Origin: Deltaproteobacteria bacterium
GTDB taxonomy: Bacteria > Myxococcota_A > Polyangia > Haliangiales > Haliangiaceae
Direction: 5' to 3'
Assembly: GCA_013696695.1 (NCBI GenBank)
Contig: JACCYD010000208.1
Location: 1-6,708, forward strand
DNA: 6,708 nucleotides
Shown: positions 1-5,741 of the stretch, piece after piece
How the letters are laid out: every line of letters starts with the position of its first letter
Position numbering within the stretch: position 1 is the first letter of the stretch
The notes under the pieces: generated by a model
Seen by the model: only the letters and a program-made list of their open reading frames with translations
The model's database searches: none
What the model was told of the DNA's origin: nothing
Program-made: the position numbers and the translations under genes

Positions 1-577
1 CCATCCACCAGCTCCGCTCGCCGGCCGCGATCTCGTATGCCCACCACGCAGCGACCGCCAGCTGGGCGACGACATCGAACAGAAACAGCGCGCGATGCGT
101 GACGATGCGCGATCCCAGGTACGCGAGCACACTCGATGCCCCCCAGGCCCCGAGCAAGAAATCGAAGCTGACCTTGTCGACGTCGCCCGGCGGCAGCAGC
201 CACGACGGCATGAACCACGGCGTCGCGACCAGCAGCAGCAACGCGCCGGTGATCAAGCTGACGACGCTGAACCGCTTGTCGAGCGCGAGGCGTAGATCCT
301 GAGGCGTCGGTGGGCCGATCCACGCGAGCAGCGCCGCCTTCTGCTCGGGCGTGGTCTTGAGCGACACCTTGGTCTCGAGCGTGACGTTGAGCAGGCCAAA
401 ACCGGCGAACGTCTCGACATCGACCCACGTGCGCAGCTTGTCGCGCGTGATCGTCTTCGGTGCGACGCCCGCCGATTCGAACACCCAGCGATCGGGATGC
501 AGCGCGAGCGTCCACGGGCGCTTGTCGCGCGACAGCTCCGTGAGCACGTACGTCACCGGCGCCTGTGGCTCGTCCAT
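1..577 (-). CDS. Membrane protein of unknown function with PH-like N-terminal part (3' end off left edge)
   Basis: The minus frame is open from ATG at 577 to the window edge and gives 192 residues; the C-terminus is missing. An in-frame TGA three codons upstream, which is also the stop of the preceding gene, limits the start. GAGGG lies about 10 nt before the ATG and is a plausible ribosome binding site. Residues 8-88 are soluble and alternate short strands (LALHPDRWVFES, KTITRDKLRTWVDV, LNVTLETKVSL) before a helix ending LLAWIG; this resembles bacterial PH-like domains, by pattern only. Hydrophobic segments follow at about 104-126, 138-157 and 163-183, so it is probably an inner-membrane protein with a cytoplasmic N-domain. 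It lies 6 bp after the zinc-ribbon gene and is probably cotranscribed with it. Function is unknown; certainty is good for a real gene and low for the domain. Confidence 0.78.
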   Translation of the reverse strand, partial: MDEPQAPVTYVLTELSRDKRPWTLALHPDRWVFESAGVAPKTITRDKLRTWVDVETFAGFGLLNVTLETKVSLKTTPEQKAALLAWIGPPTPQDLRLALDKRFSVVSLITGALLLLVATPWFMPSWLLPPGDVDKVSFDFLLGAWGASSVLAYLGSRIVTHRALFLFDVVAQLAVAAWWAYEIAAGERSWWM

Positions 578-583
578 CGAAGC

Positions 584-817
584 TCAGCCCTCGAGGGAAT
601 GGTTGCCGCAGCCGGGACACGCGTAATGCGAGCCGCCGCGCTGCTGATTGTCCTGCACGGCCTTCTGGCCCGCGGGCGTCAATGGCCACGGATGCATCGG
701 AGGCCGACCGCGAGTGATCTCGTCGTTGCTGAAGTGGGCGCGACAGTTCGCGCAGCGGATCGCCATCGCCTGGGTATGCCACGGATCTGTGAGCGATGCG
801 TCGTCGCCTTCGGGCAT
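584..817 (-). CDS. Small zinc-ribbon-like hypothetical protein
   Basis: This 77-residue protein has two CxxC pairs, Cys22/Cys25 (RCANC) and Cys67/Cys70 (CPGCG), about 41 residues apart, with His28, His64 and His73 nearby. The pattern fits a small Zn-binding ribbon or knuckle fold. The linker is Pro/Arg-rich (RGRPPMHPWPLTP) and there is no signal peptide or membrane segment, so it is probably cytoplasmic. The ATG at 817 gives the longest form. Met18 (MAIRCANC, codon at 766) is an equally credible start because residues 1-17 look unstructured and neither start has a strong ribosome binding site. The membrane protein gene follows after 6 bp, indicating one transcript. The start is only 11 bp from the divergent lipoprotein start, so its promoter would have to overlap that gene. 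No family is recognised. Confidence 0.68.
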   Translation of the reverse strand: MPEGDDASLTDPWHTQAMAIRCANCRAHFSNDEITRGRPPMHPWPLTPAGQKAVQDNQQRGGSHYACPGCGNHSLEG

Positions 818-822
818 AGAAT
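817..822 (+). promoter_or_regulatory. Candidate -10 box for the lipoprotein gene
   Basis: TAGAAT differs from the TATAAT consensus at one position and stands out in very GC-rich surroundings. It ends 6 bp before the GTG at 829, so a transcript started from it would begin at or next to the start codon, giving a leaderless or near-leaderless mRNA. No good -35 hexamer is visible at 16-18 bp spacing. It overlaps the first bases of the divergent gene. Tentative. Confidence 0.3.
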
Positions 823-828
823 CGCCCG

Positions 829-1647
829 GTGAAGTTGCTCGTCATCGTGGCCCTGCTCGGTTGCAGCAAGCCGGCCACCAGCCGCGACACTGGCAGCGCG
901 ACCCCACCCGCCCCGGTCGTCGAGGATCGCGACGCCAAGCTGTTCGGGCCCACGCCCGCGTCGCTCGGCACCGCGTTCGCCGGCATCACGTTGGGCGGAC
1001 CGGTGAAAATCGGAGACGCGTCACGCATCGCGAAGGCGATCGGCGACGTCAAGATCGAGCTCGAGCCCGGTCCTCGCGGCATTCGCGCGATCGAGATCGA
1101 GCACACCGGCACGTGCGTCGCGCTGCGCGAGCGACTCGCTCGGGCGTGGAAGGCGGCGACCAACCAGGCGTGGCTCGATCCAAAGACTCATCTCCGCGCG
1201 TGGTTCGTCGATGCCGAGGGCGACAGCTGTCACCTGCGCTTCGATCGCTACCTCGAGCCCGAAGCCTGGCTCGCGGCGATCCCGATGAACCTGGTCGGCG
1301 GCGACAGCAAGCTCCTGCTCGAGCGCCTCGGGCCCGACGCGATGACGGGCGACGACAACATCAAGTGGGTGCAGCCCGGCGTCGGGTACGGCGGCAGCGA
1401 GACCACGCTCGAAGCCGATCTCGAAGGCCGCACGATCACCCAGATCACGGCGTCGACCCAGACCGATCCGGCGACCACGAAGGCGATCGCCGCGCTGCTC
1501 GCCAAGCGCGCCGGCAGCGAGCCCACGGTCGTCGTCGAGGACAAGACCACCAAGCGCGAGTGGAAGGCGAAGCCGCAGTCGTTGTTCTCGACCGCCGACT
1601 ACATCTGGGCCGGCAACGATTTCTTCACGCTGTTCGTGAACCGGTAA
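829..1647 (+). CDS. Predicted lipoprotein of unknown function
   Basis: This 272-residue protein has a short lipoprotein signal: Lys2, a hydrophobic stretch to residue 10, and a lipobox LLGC with Cys12 as the presumed lipidated residue. A Ser/Thr/Pro-rich tether (about 13-33) follows, typical of a lipoprotein linker. The mature part (about 34-272) is mixed alpha/beta with no membrane segment. It has Cys96 (TGTCVALRERL) and Cys134 (GDSCHLRFDRYL), which could form a disulfide in the periplasm. The spacing TGTCVALR, then a helix with W107 and W115, then WFVDAEGDSCHLRF recalls myxobacterial hypothetical lipoproteins, but I cannot name a family. The start is GTG, chosen because it places the signal sequence exactly at the N-terminus; there is no clear Shine-Dalgarno sequence. 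The stop TAA is 2 bp from the convergent TetR gene stop. Confidence 0.82.
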   Translation: MKLLVIVALLGCSKPATSRDTGSATPPAPVVEDRDAKLFGPTPASLGTAFAGITLGGPVKIGDASRIAKAIGDVKIELEPGPRGIRAIEIEHTGTCVALRERLARAWKAATNQAWLDPKTHLRAWFVDAEGDSCHLRFDRYLEPEAWLAAIPMNLVGGDSKLLLERLGPDAMTGDDNIKWVQPGVGYGGSETTLEADLEGRTITQITASTQTDPATTKAIAALLAKRAGSEPTVVVEDKTTKREWKAKPQSLFSTADYIWAGNDFFTLFVNR

Positions 1648-1649
1648 CG

Positions 1650-2258
1650 CTACTTGAGGACGCCGCGCAGCGCGACCATCAGCATCTCGCTGGCCACCTC
1701 GTCGACGGTGGGCGCGTCGGTCTGGTGGATGAGGAGCTCGATCACGCCACGGATCATGCCGAGCATCGCGGCGGCGACCAGCTCGGAGTTACACGGCCGC
1801 AGCAGCCCGATCTCGACGCCGGTCTCGAGCGCGCGCTTCAACAGATCTCGGATCTCGGCGAAGAATTGATCGAGGCGCTCGGTGGCCTCGGCATCGGGCG
1901 TGTGCCCGGCGGTGATCAGCATCGTGGCGAGCGGCCGATCGCGGACGATGTACTCGAGGGCCGACACGATCTGCTCGCGTAGCTGCACCTGTGGCGGCGC
2001 GGCCGCGGTGTCGGTGACATCGATCCGGCGCAGCTTCGCGCGCAGATCGGTCATCGCTTGATCGAGGATCGAATCGAAGACCGCGGCCTTCGACGAGAAG
2101 TAGAGATAGAACGTGCCGCGCGCGATCTGCGCGCGCTCGATGATCGCGTGGATCGAGGCGCCGTGATAACCGGCGTCCGCGAACACCACCTTGGCCGAGG
2201 CGAGGATCTGGCGGCGGCGCTCCTGTTTCGCGCGCTCGCTGGGATCGACGTTGACCAT
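1650..2258 (-). CDS. TetR/AcrR-family transcriptional regulator
   Basis: This 202-residue protein has the standard length for the family. Residues 13-60 form the canonical TetR N-terminal helix-turn-helix: RRQILASAKVVFADAGYHG, then SIHAIIERAQIARGTFYLYF with the conserved recognition-helix ending GTFYLYFSSKAAVF. Residues 65-202 are all-helical and make up the ligand-binding and dimerisation half; the ligand cannot be predicted. The family usually represses its own operon or a neighbour and releases DNA on binding a small molecule. The frame stays open far upstream, to 2918, but the ATG at 2258 gives a normal TetR N-terminus and lies 2 bp after the stop of the phospholipase D-like gene, so translation is probably coupled. 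No strong ribosome binding site is seen. The likely target, by inference, is the promoter of its own operon near 3520-3555. Confidence 0.93.
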   Translation of the reverse strand: MVNVDPSERAKQERRRQILASAKVVFADAGYHGASIHAIIERAQIARGTFYLYFSSKAAVFDSILDQAMTDLRAKLRRIDVTDTAAAPPQVQLREQIVSALEYIVRDRPLATMLITAGHTPDAEATERLDQFFAEIRDLLKRALETGVEIGLLRPCNSELVAAAMLGMIRGVIELLIHQTDAPTVDEVASEMLMVALRGVLK

Positions 2259-2260
2259 GA

Positions 2261-3514
2261 TCAGCCGCCGCGGCGCGACTGGTACGCCATGACGGCGCGC
2301 TCGAGCCCGTGATAGACGCGGCGCCAGCGCAGCTTTTGATCGACGACCTGGCCCTCGGCGGCATGCGCTTCGATCTCGGTCTCGATCGCGCTCGCGAACT
2401 CGGTGTTGTCGGCGTACAGGTTGATCTCGTCGTAGACGCCGTGCGAGAGCGACGTGAAGTTCGCGGAGCCGACATCGCTCCAGCGATGATCGATGACCAC
2501 CACCTTGCTGTGCACCATGCGGGGCAGCAGCACGATCTTCAGATTTTCGGGCGCGCCGGTGAGCCGGCGAAGTGCGTCGAACGTGGCTCGATTGGTGTTG
2601 CCGAGCACGTCGGCGAGCTCCGCGGTGACGACCTTGACCTCGATGCCGCGCTGCACGGCGCGTGCGAGGGCGGCCGTGAACCGCCGATCGGTGAAGTACG
2701 CCATCTCGACCGTGATCGACTTCTGCGCGGCGTCGATCAACGCGAGCCGGTGGCTGATCATCGGGCACGACTTGGCGCGATGGACTTCTCGCGAGTGCAC
2801 GAGGAAGTCGATGCCGCGCGACGGATCGAACTCGTCGTGACCGGCCATCCGCTCCTTGAGGCGCGCGACGTGCTCGGGCCCCTCGGCTTCGACCATGAGA
2901 TCGATCCAGTCGTGGCAATGGTTATCGCCGATGCCCATCGAGCCGAGCATCAGGTAGCGATCGTCGACGATGTAGACCTTGCTGTGATCGAACCGCTTGC
3001 GACTGTGCTCGACGACGATGTTCGGGTGCGCGAGGATCTTCGCGGACAGCGCGTTCGGCCGCTGCTTGAACGAGCCCGGCGCCCGATACACGGCGCCGAG
3101 GAACCACGCCTGGAAGCCGCGGATCGCATCGACGCGCTTGTGGAAGAAGCTCTGCTTGTTGCCGCCGGTATACTCGTAGACCGCGGCGATCTTGTCCTTG
3201 TGGATCGTGATCTTCGCGCCGCGATCCGCGGCCTCGATCACTGCCTCGCCGAGCTGGTTGCCAGCTTCGTCATCGCGCCACAAGAACGCGCGGATCTCGA
3301 CCGAGCGCTCGGCGTTGCGCACGCGTTCGATGATCGCCTGGAACGCGAGGTCCCCGGAGCCGAGCACGCGCAGCTTGACGTTCGGCGCGGGGTTCGACGC
3401 TGCGTGGAGCTGCACCGGCAGCCCGACCGGCTGCATCTGGTTCGCCCGACGGGCGCGTCGCCGACCACCGAAGAAGGTGGGTCGCCGTGGAACTGCCGCG
3501 CGCCGGGTCGCCAT
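2261..3514 (-). CDS. Phospholipase D-superfamily protein, cardiolipin synthase-like
   Basis: This 417-residue protein has two intact HKD motifs: H177-x-K179-x4-D184 (HSKVYIVDD) and H335-x-K337-x4-D342 (HSKVVVIDH). Each is followed by the expected Gly-Ser turn (GSMGIGD, GSANFTSLS). After HKD1, the IGD...W.D...EGP arrangement matches bacterial cardiolipin synthases (usually NIG), here with Gly for Asn. Such enzymes form a phospho-histidine intermediate and transfer phosphatidyl groups or hydrolyse phosphodiesters at the membrane. No transmembrane helix is seen, unlike classical ClsA, so ClsB/C-type or another PLD activity is possible. Residues 1-25 are Arg-rich (RRRARRANQ) and could bind acidic lipids; alternatively the true start is Met27 (3436). 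The ATG at 3514 lacks a clear Shine-Dalgarno sequence. The TetR gene follows after 2 bp, suggesting regulated expression. Confidence 0.88.
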   Translation of the reverse strand: MATRRAAVPRRPTFFGGRRRARRANQMQPVGLPVQLHAASNPAPNVKLRVLGSGDLAFQAIIERVRNAERSVEIRAFLWRDDEAGNQLGEAVIEAADRGAKITIHKDKIAAVYEYTGGNKQSFFHKRVDAIRGFQAWFLGAVYRAPGSFKQRPNALSAKILAHPNIVVEHSRKRFDHSKVYIVDDRYLMLGSMGIGDNHCHDWIDLMVEAEGPEHVARLKERMAGHDEFDPSRGIDFLVHSREVHRAKSCPMISHRLALIDAAQKSITVEMAYFTDRRFTAALARAVQRGIEVKVVTAELADVLGNTNRATFDALRRLTGAPENLKIVLLPRMVHSKVVVIDHRWSDVGSANFTSLSHGVYDEINLYADNTEFASAIETEIEAHAAEGQVVDQKLRWRRVYHGLERAVMAYQSRRGG

Positions 3515-3523
3515 GTAGAAGCA

Positions 3524-3533
3524 TTACGGGTAA
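3524..3533. promoter_or_regulatory. Candidate operator/promoter region of the PLD-TetR operon
   Basis: TTAC-GG-GTAA is a perfect 4+4 inverted repeat ending about 10 bp upstream of the PLD start at 3514. It overlaps a second dyad, GGGT-A-ACCC (3528-3536), and a further GGGT at 3541-3545 adds ACCC-N5-GGGT. On the minus strand, TTGACC (3555 to 3550) is a good -35-like hexamer, but the sequence 17 bp downstream (TACCCG) is a poor -10. The 102-bp gap 3515-3616 holds nothing else recognisable and no terminator with a T-run for the upstream gene. Binding by the TetR product is an inference from position. Confidence 0.3.
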
Positions 3534-3616
3534 CCCAGTCCGGGTGATCGGTCAATCTTCGGCAGAGCGTGTCATCCCGGAGACTTAGCTACCGGCACAC
3601 CTACAGCGAGCTTGTC

Positions 3617-4399
3617 TTAGAGGCGGCCGGCGACGGCGACCATCGGCAGCGCCCCTTCGTCGCCATCCGCGAGCGGCATCGCGAGCCCGAGGTCGCAGTT
3701 GACCTTTCGCGAGCCGAACCGGATCCCGAGGAACCCGACGCCACCGCCCTCGCCGCCTTCGTTAGCGAACGCGACCTCGCTGACCAACCGCGTGGTCGCG
3801 CGGCCGATCGAGATGCCGCCCGTGAACACCGGGATCGCGTCGTCGTCCTCGGCCATCAGCAACAGGACCCCGGCGGTCGCCATGATCGCGCAGTTGTCCG
3901 TGCAGGCGGTCAGCAATCCACCGACGGAAGCGATGCGCTCGTCGCTGCCACCGTCGGAGCCACCGTGGATGGACGCGGTTGCCGCGAGCTGCCAGTTGCG
4001 ACCGCGGCCGAGCACCTGCTTGATACCTGCGCCGTAGATGGTGAAATCGTCCTCGGCGCCGTATGCATCGGCCCAGATCTCGGTGGTCGAGGTCACGCCG
4101 GCCGCGATGCCGACGCCGTTGACCAGGATCGCGCTTCTCCCCGTCAGCTCGACCCGGCCCTCCGGGACGGTGAGCGCGGTGCCGGTCAAGAAGTGGCGGT
4201 TCGACGCGACCACGCCGCGCTGCTCCTCGATCGCCGTCAGCGGTCGGACAGGTTGGTCGATCTCCGACGGCACCTCGAGCACCGGAGTCATGCCGGGTGG
4301 CGCGACCGGCGGCTCGTCATCCATCGCGGTGGCGATTCGGACCGGATCGGCATGCGCGAGTGCGGGGATCAGGACGAGGACGGCAACGACGCTCTTCAT
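3617..4399 (-). CDS. Exported protein of unknown function, probable small outer-membrane beta-barrel
   Basis: From ATG 4399 the protein has 260 residues. Residues 1-17 are a Sec signal peptide: Lys2, hydrophobic core VVAVLVLIPAL, and an AHA|DP cleavage site. A longer frame exists from TTG 4417, but it adds six residues ahead of an otherwise normal signal, so the ATG is preferred. Residues 18-60 are an acidic, Pro-rich linker. From about 68 the body alternates Gly-rich, amphipathic segments (SNRHFLTGTALTVPEGRV, then VNGVGIAAGVTSTTEIWAD, FTGGISIGRATTRLV, GFLGIRFGSRKV) consistent with a barrel of roughly 8-10 strands. The opening segment resembles hypothetical outer-membrane proteins with an N-R..L..TA..L..G pattern. 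Cys166 and Cys170 flank a turn and Cys235 is alone. The C-terminal residue is Leu rather than the usual Phe. It is divergent from a sugar ABC importer, so a role in uptake is possible but unproven. Confidence 0.78.
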   Translation of the reverse strand: MKSVVAVLVLIPALAHADPVRIATAMDDEPPVAPPGMTPVLEVPSEIDQPVRPLTAIEEQRGVVASNRHFLTGTALTVPEGRVELTGRSAILVNGVGIAAGVTSTTEIWADAYGAEDDFTIYGAGIKQVLGRGRNWQLAATASIHGGSDGGSDERIASVGGLLTACTDNCAIMATAGVLLLMAEDDDAIPVFTGGISIGRATTRLVSEVAFANEGGEGGGVGFLGIRFGSRKVNCDLGLAMPLADGDEGALPMVAVAGRL

Positions 4400-4433
4400 G
4401 GCGGCAACGCACAGCAACCGACGTGCCCGCTTC

Positions 4434-4446
4434 GTTACCCGCTAAC
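4434..4446. promoter_or_regulatory. Inverted repeat GTTA-N5-TAAC upstream of the barrel gene
   Basis: GTTACCCGCTAAC is a perfect 4-bp-arm dyad located 35-47 bp upstream of the ATG at 4399, in a relatively AT-rich pocket. Its first eight bases, GTTACCCG, also occur on the minus strand at 3534-3527, next to the start of the PLD-TetR operon. It could be an operator for the barrel gene. The evidence is sequence symmetry only. Confidence 0.28.
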
Positions 4447-4485
4447 ACCGCGACTTGCCGTCGCCGCCCCACAGATTCTCGACGC

Positions 4486-4508
4486 CCTCTGACACCGTGG
4501 CCTCTGAC
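4486..4508. repeat. Direct repeat CCTCTGAC x2 in the divergent control region
   Basis: CCTCTGAC occurs at 4486-4493 and 4501-4508, separated by 7 bp (15-bp period). Tandem short repeats of this kind often serve as half-sites for an activator or response regulator. It lies between the barrel gene and the importer operon, about 120-140 bp upstream of the ATPase start. No family is assigned. Confidence 0.4.
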
Positions 4509-4522
4509 GTGCGCGTCGCACG
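4508..4522. promoter_or_regulatory. Inverted repeat CGTGCG-N3-CGCACG, candidate operator
   Basis: CGTGCG (4508-4513) and CGCACG (4517-4522) are perfect 6-bp arms around CGT. The dyad begins on the last base of the second CCTCTGAC repeat. Its size suits a homodimeric DNA-binding protein. A GC-rich palindrome can arise by chance, but its position inside a divergent promoter region adjoining a direct repeat favours a regulatory role. Confidence 0.33.
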
Positions 4523-4564
4523 ACAGGAATGTCAACGTGCTGGCGTTTCTCCCGTCGACATCGG

Positions 4565-4585
4565 CCTGTTGCGTCCGGCAACGGG
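4565..4585. promoter_or_regulatory. Hairpin or dyad GTTGC-N5-GCAAC upstream of the importer
   Basis: GTTGC (4568-4572) and GCAAC (4578-4582) flank GTCCG. In RNA the stem extends to 8 pairs (CCUGUUGC with GCAACGGG, including one U-G), from 4565-4572 to 4578-4585. It ends 40 bp before the GTG at 4626, so it could be an operator or a leader hairpin. No T-run follows, so it is not an intrinsic terminator. Confidence 0.3.
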
Positions 4586-4625
4586 AGCCGACGTTTCCAA
4601 GGATCTGCGATGACTTAGAAATGGC

Positions 4626-5741
4626 GTGAGCCTTGCTCGACGGGGGCGCGTGTGTGAAGTCGAGCTCCGCGGGATCAGCAAGCAGTACGAAGGCGTCGCG
4701 CGCCCGGTGATCCCGGACCTCGACCTCCAGATCCCGAGCGGCAAGATGGCCGTCCTGGTCGGCCCCTCCGGCTGCGGCAAGTCGACGACGCTGCGCATGG
4801 TCGCCGGTCTCGAAGAGGTCACAACCGGCCAGATCTTCATCGACAAGCGCGACGTCACGAACGTCGCGCCGGCCGAGCGCGACATCGCGATGGTGTTCCA
4901 GGGCTACGCGCTCTACCCGCACATGACCGTGTTCGAGAACATGGCGTTCGGGCTTCGCATCAAGCATCTCCCCGACGCCGAGATCAAGACGCGCGTCCAC
5001 GCCGCTGCCGACTCGCTCGGCCTGACGCCGTACCTCGAGCGTCGTCCCAAGACGTTGTCGGGTGGCCAGCGCCAGCGCGTCGCGATCGGGCGCGCCGTCG
5101 TGCGCCAACCGAAGGTGTTCCTGTTCGACGAGCCGCTGTCGAACCTCGACGCCAAGCTCCGCGGTGACATGCGGCGCGAGATCGCGCGCATCCACAGGAG
5201 CTCGAATACGACGTCGATGTACGTCACGCACGATCAGATCGAGGCGATGACCCTCGCGGATCAGATCGTCGTGCTCAAGGACGGCGTCATCCAGCAGATC
5301 GGATCGCCGGTCGAGATCTACGAGCGCCCGGCGAATCGCTTCGTCGCCGGCTTCTTCGGCACGCCGTCGATGAACTTCTTGATCGCCGATCTCACCATCC
5401 GCGGCGGTGATCGACGTAGCGCGAAGGGTAAAGGATTCGAGATCCCGCTCGCCGCAGCTCCCACCCTTCGCAAGGCGAGCGAGCCCGACCAGCTCGTGGT
5501 CGGCATTCGCCCCGAGCGGCTGTCGCTGCTGCCGCGCCCGGATCACGTCGCGCTCGAAGGCGCGGTGGATCTGCGCGAGGTGCTCGGCGCCGAGGTCGTG
5601 CTGCACATCGCTTCCGCAGCCGGTCCGTTGACGATCCGCACGGATGCCGGCAGCGCGCCACGCACCGGCGACCACGTGCAGGTGTGGCTCGACCCCGCGG
5701 CGATCCACGTATTCGACGGCGCCACGGAGCTGCGACTGTGA
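4626..5741 (+). CDS. Carbohydrate ABC importer ATP-binding subunit (MalK/UgpC type)
   Basis: This 371-residue ATPase would power uptake by a sugar importer on the cytoplasmic face of the inner membrane. All motifs are intact: Walker A GPSGCGKST (46-54), Q-loop Gln92 in FQGYALYPH, signature LSGGQRQR (144-151), Walker B VFLFDEP (164-170), D-loop SNLD (172-175) and switch His202 (VTHDQIEAMTLAD). Residues about 240-371 form the C-terminal regulatory OB/TOBE region, with VGIRPERL (292-299) typical of the MalK/UgpC group. The length is normal for the family. GTG 4626 gives the longest form; GTG 4650 (start MCEVELRGISKQY) fits the usual family N-terminus better, though GGGGG is only 3 nt upstream of it. 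A TAGAAA box at 4616-4621 could be a -10. The stop overlaps the binding-protein start (GTGA), so translation is coupled. The substrate is not determinable. Confidence 0.95.
   Translation: MSLARRGRVCEVELRGISKQYEGVARPVIPDLDLQIPSGKMAVLVGPSGCGKSTTLRMVAGLEEVTTGQIFIDKRDVTNVAPAERDIAMVFQGYALYPHMTVFENMAFGLRIKHLPDAEIKTRVHAAADSLGLTPYLERRPKTLSGGQRQRVAIGRAVVRQPKVFLFDEPLSNLDAKLRGDMRREIARIHRSSNTTSMYVTHDQIEAMTLADQIVVLKDGVIQQIGSPVEIYERPANRFVAGFFGTPSMNFLIADLTIRGGDRRSAKGKGFEIPLAAAPTLRKASEPDQLVVGIRPERLSLLPRPDHVALEGAVDLREVLGAEVVLHIASAAGPLTIRTDAGSAPRTGDHVQVWLDPAAIHVFDGATELRL

Noticed and set aside
1637..1646. GTTC-GT-GAAC dyad as a terminator for the lipoprotein gene
   Set aside because: The loop would be only 2 nt, the stem 4 bp, and there is no T-run; it is also inside the last codons.
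648..1982. 444-aa open frame on the plus strand
   Set aside because: Arg/Ala/His-rich translation without domains; it overlaps the lipoprotein in another frame and runs antisense into the TetR gene. It is a by-product of high GC.
2259..2918. Upstream extension of the TetR frame
   Set aside because: The extension is Arg-rich nonsense overlapping the PLD gene in another frame; the TetR domain starts normally from ATG 2258.
2309..3547. 412-aa open frame on the plus strand
   Set aside because: Exactly antisense to the phospholipase D-like gene, which has both HKD motifs; low-complexity composition and no motifs.
3569..4492. 307-aa open frame on the plus strand
   Set aside because: Antisense to the exported barrel-like gene, which has a proper signal peptide; Asp/Arg/His-rich composition typical of an antisense shadow.
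4498..4512. Sigma-54-like -24/-12 element (TGGC-N7-GTGC)
   Set aside because: GG and GC are correctly spaced, but the consensus match is partial and it coincides with the CCTCTGAC repeat and dyad; no enhancer or activator gene is seen.
4317..5708. 463-aa open frame on the minus strand
   Set aside because: Antisense to the ATPase gene, whose motifs are all intact; no recognisable domain.
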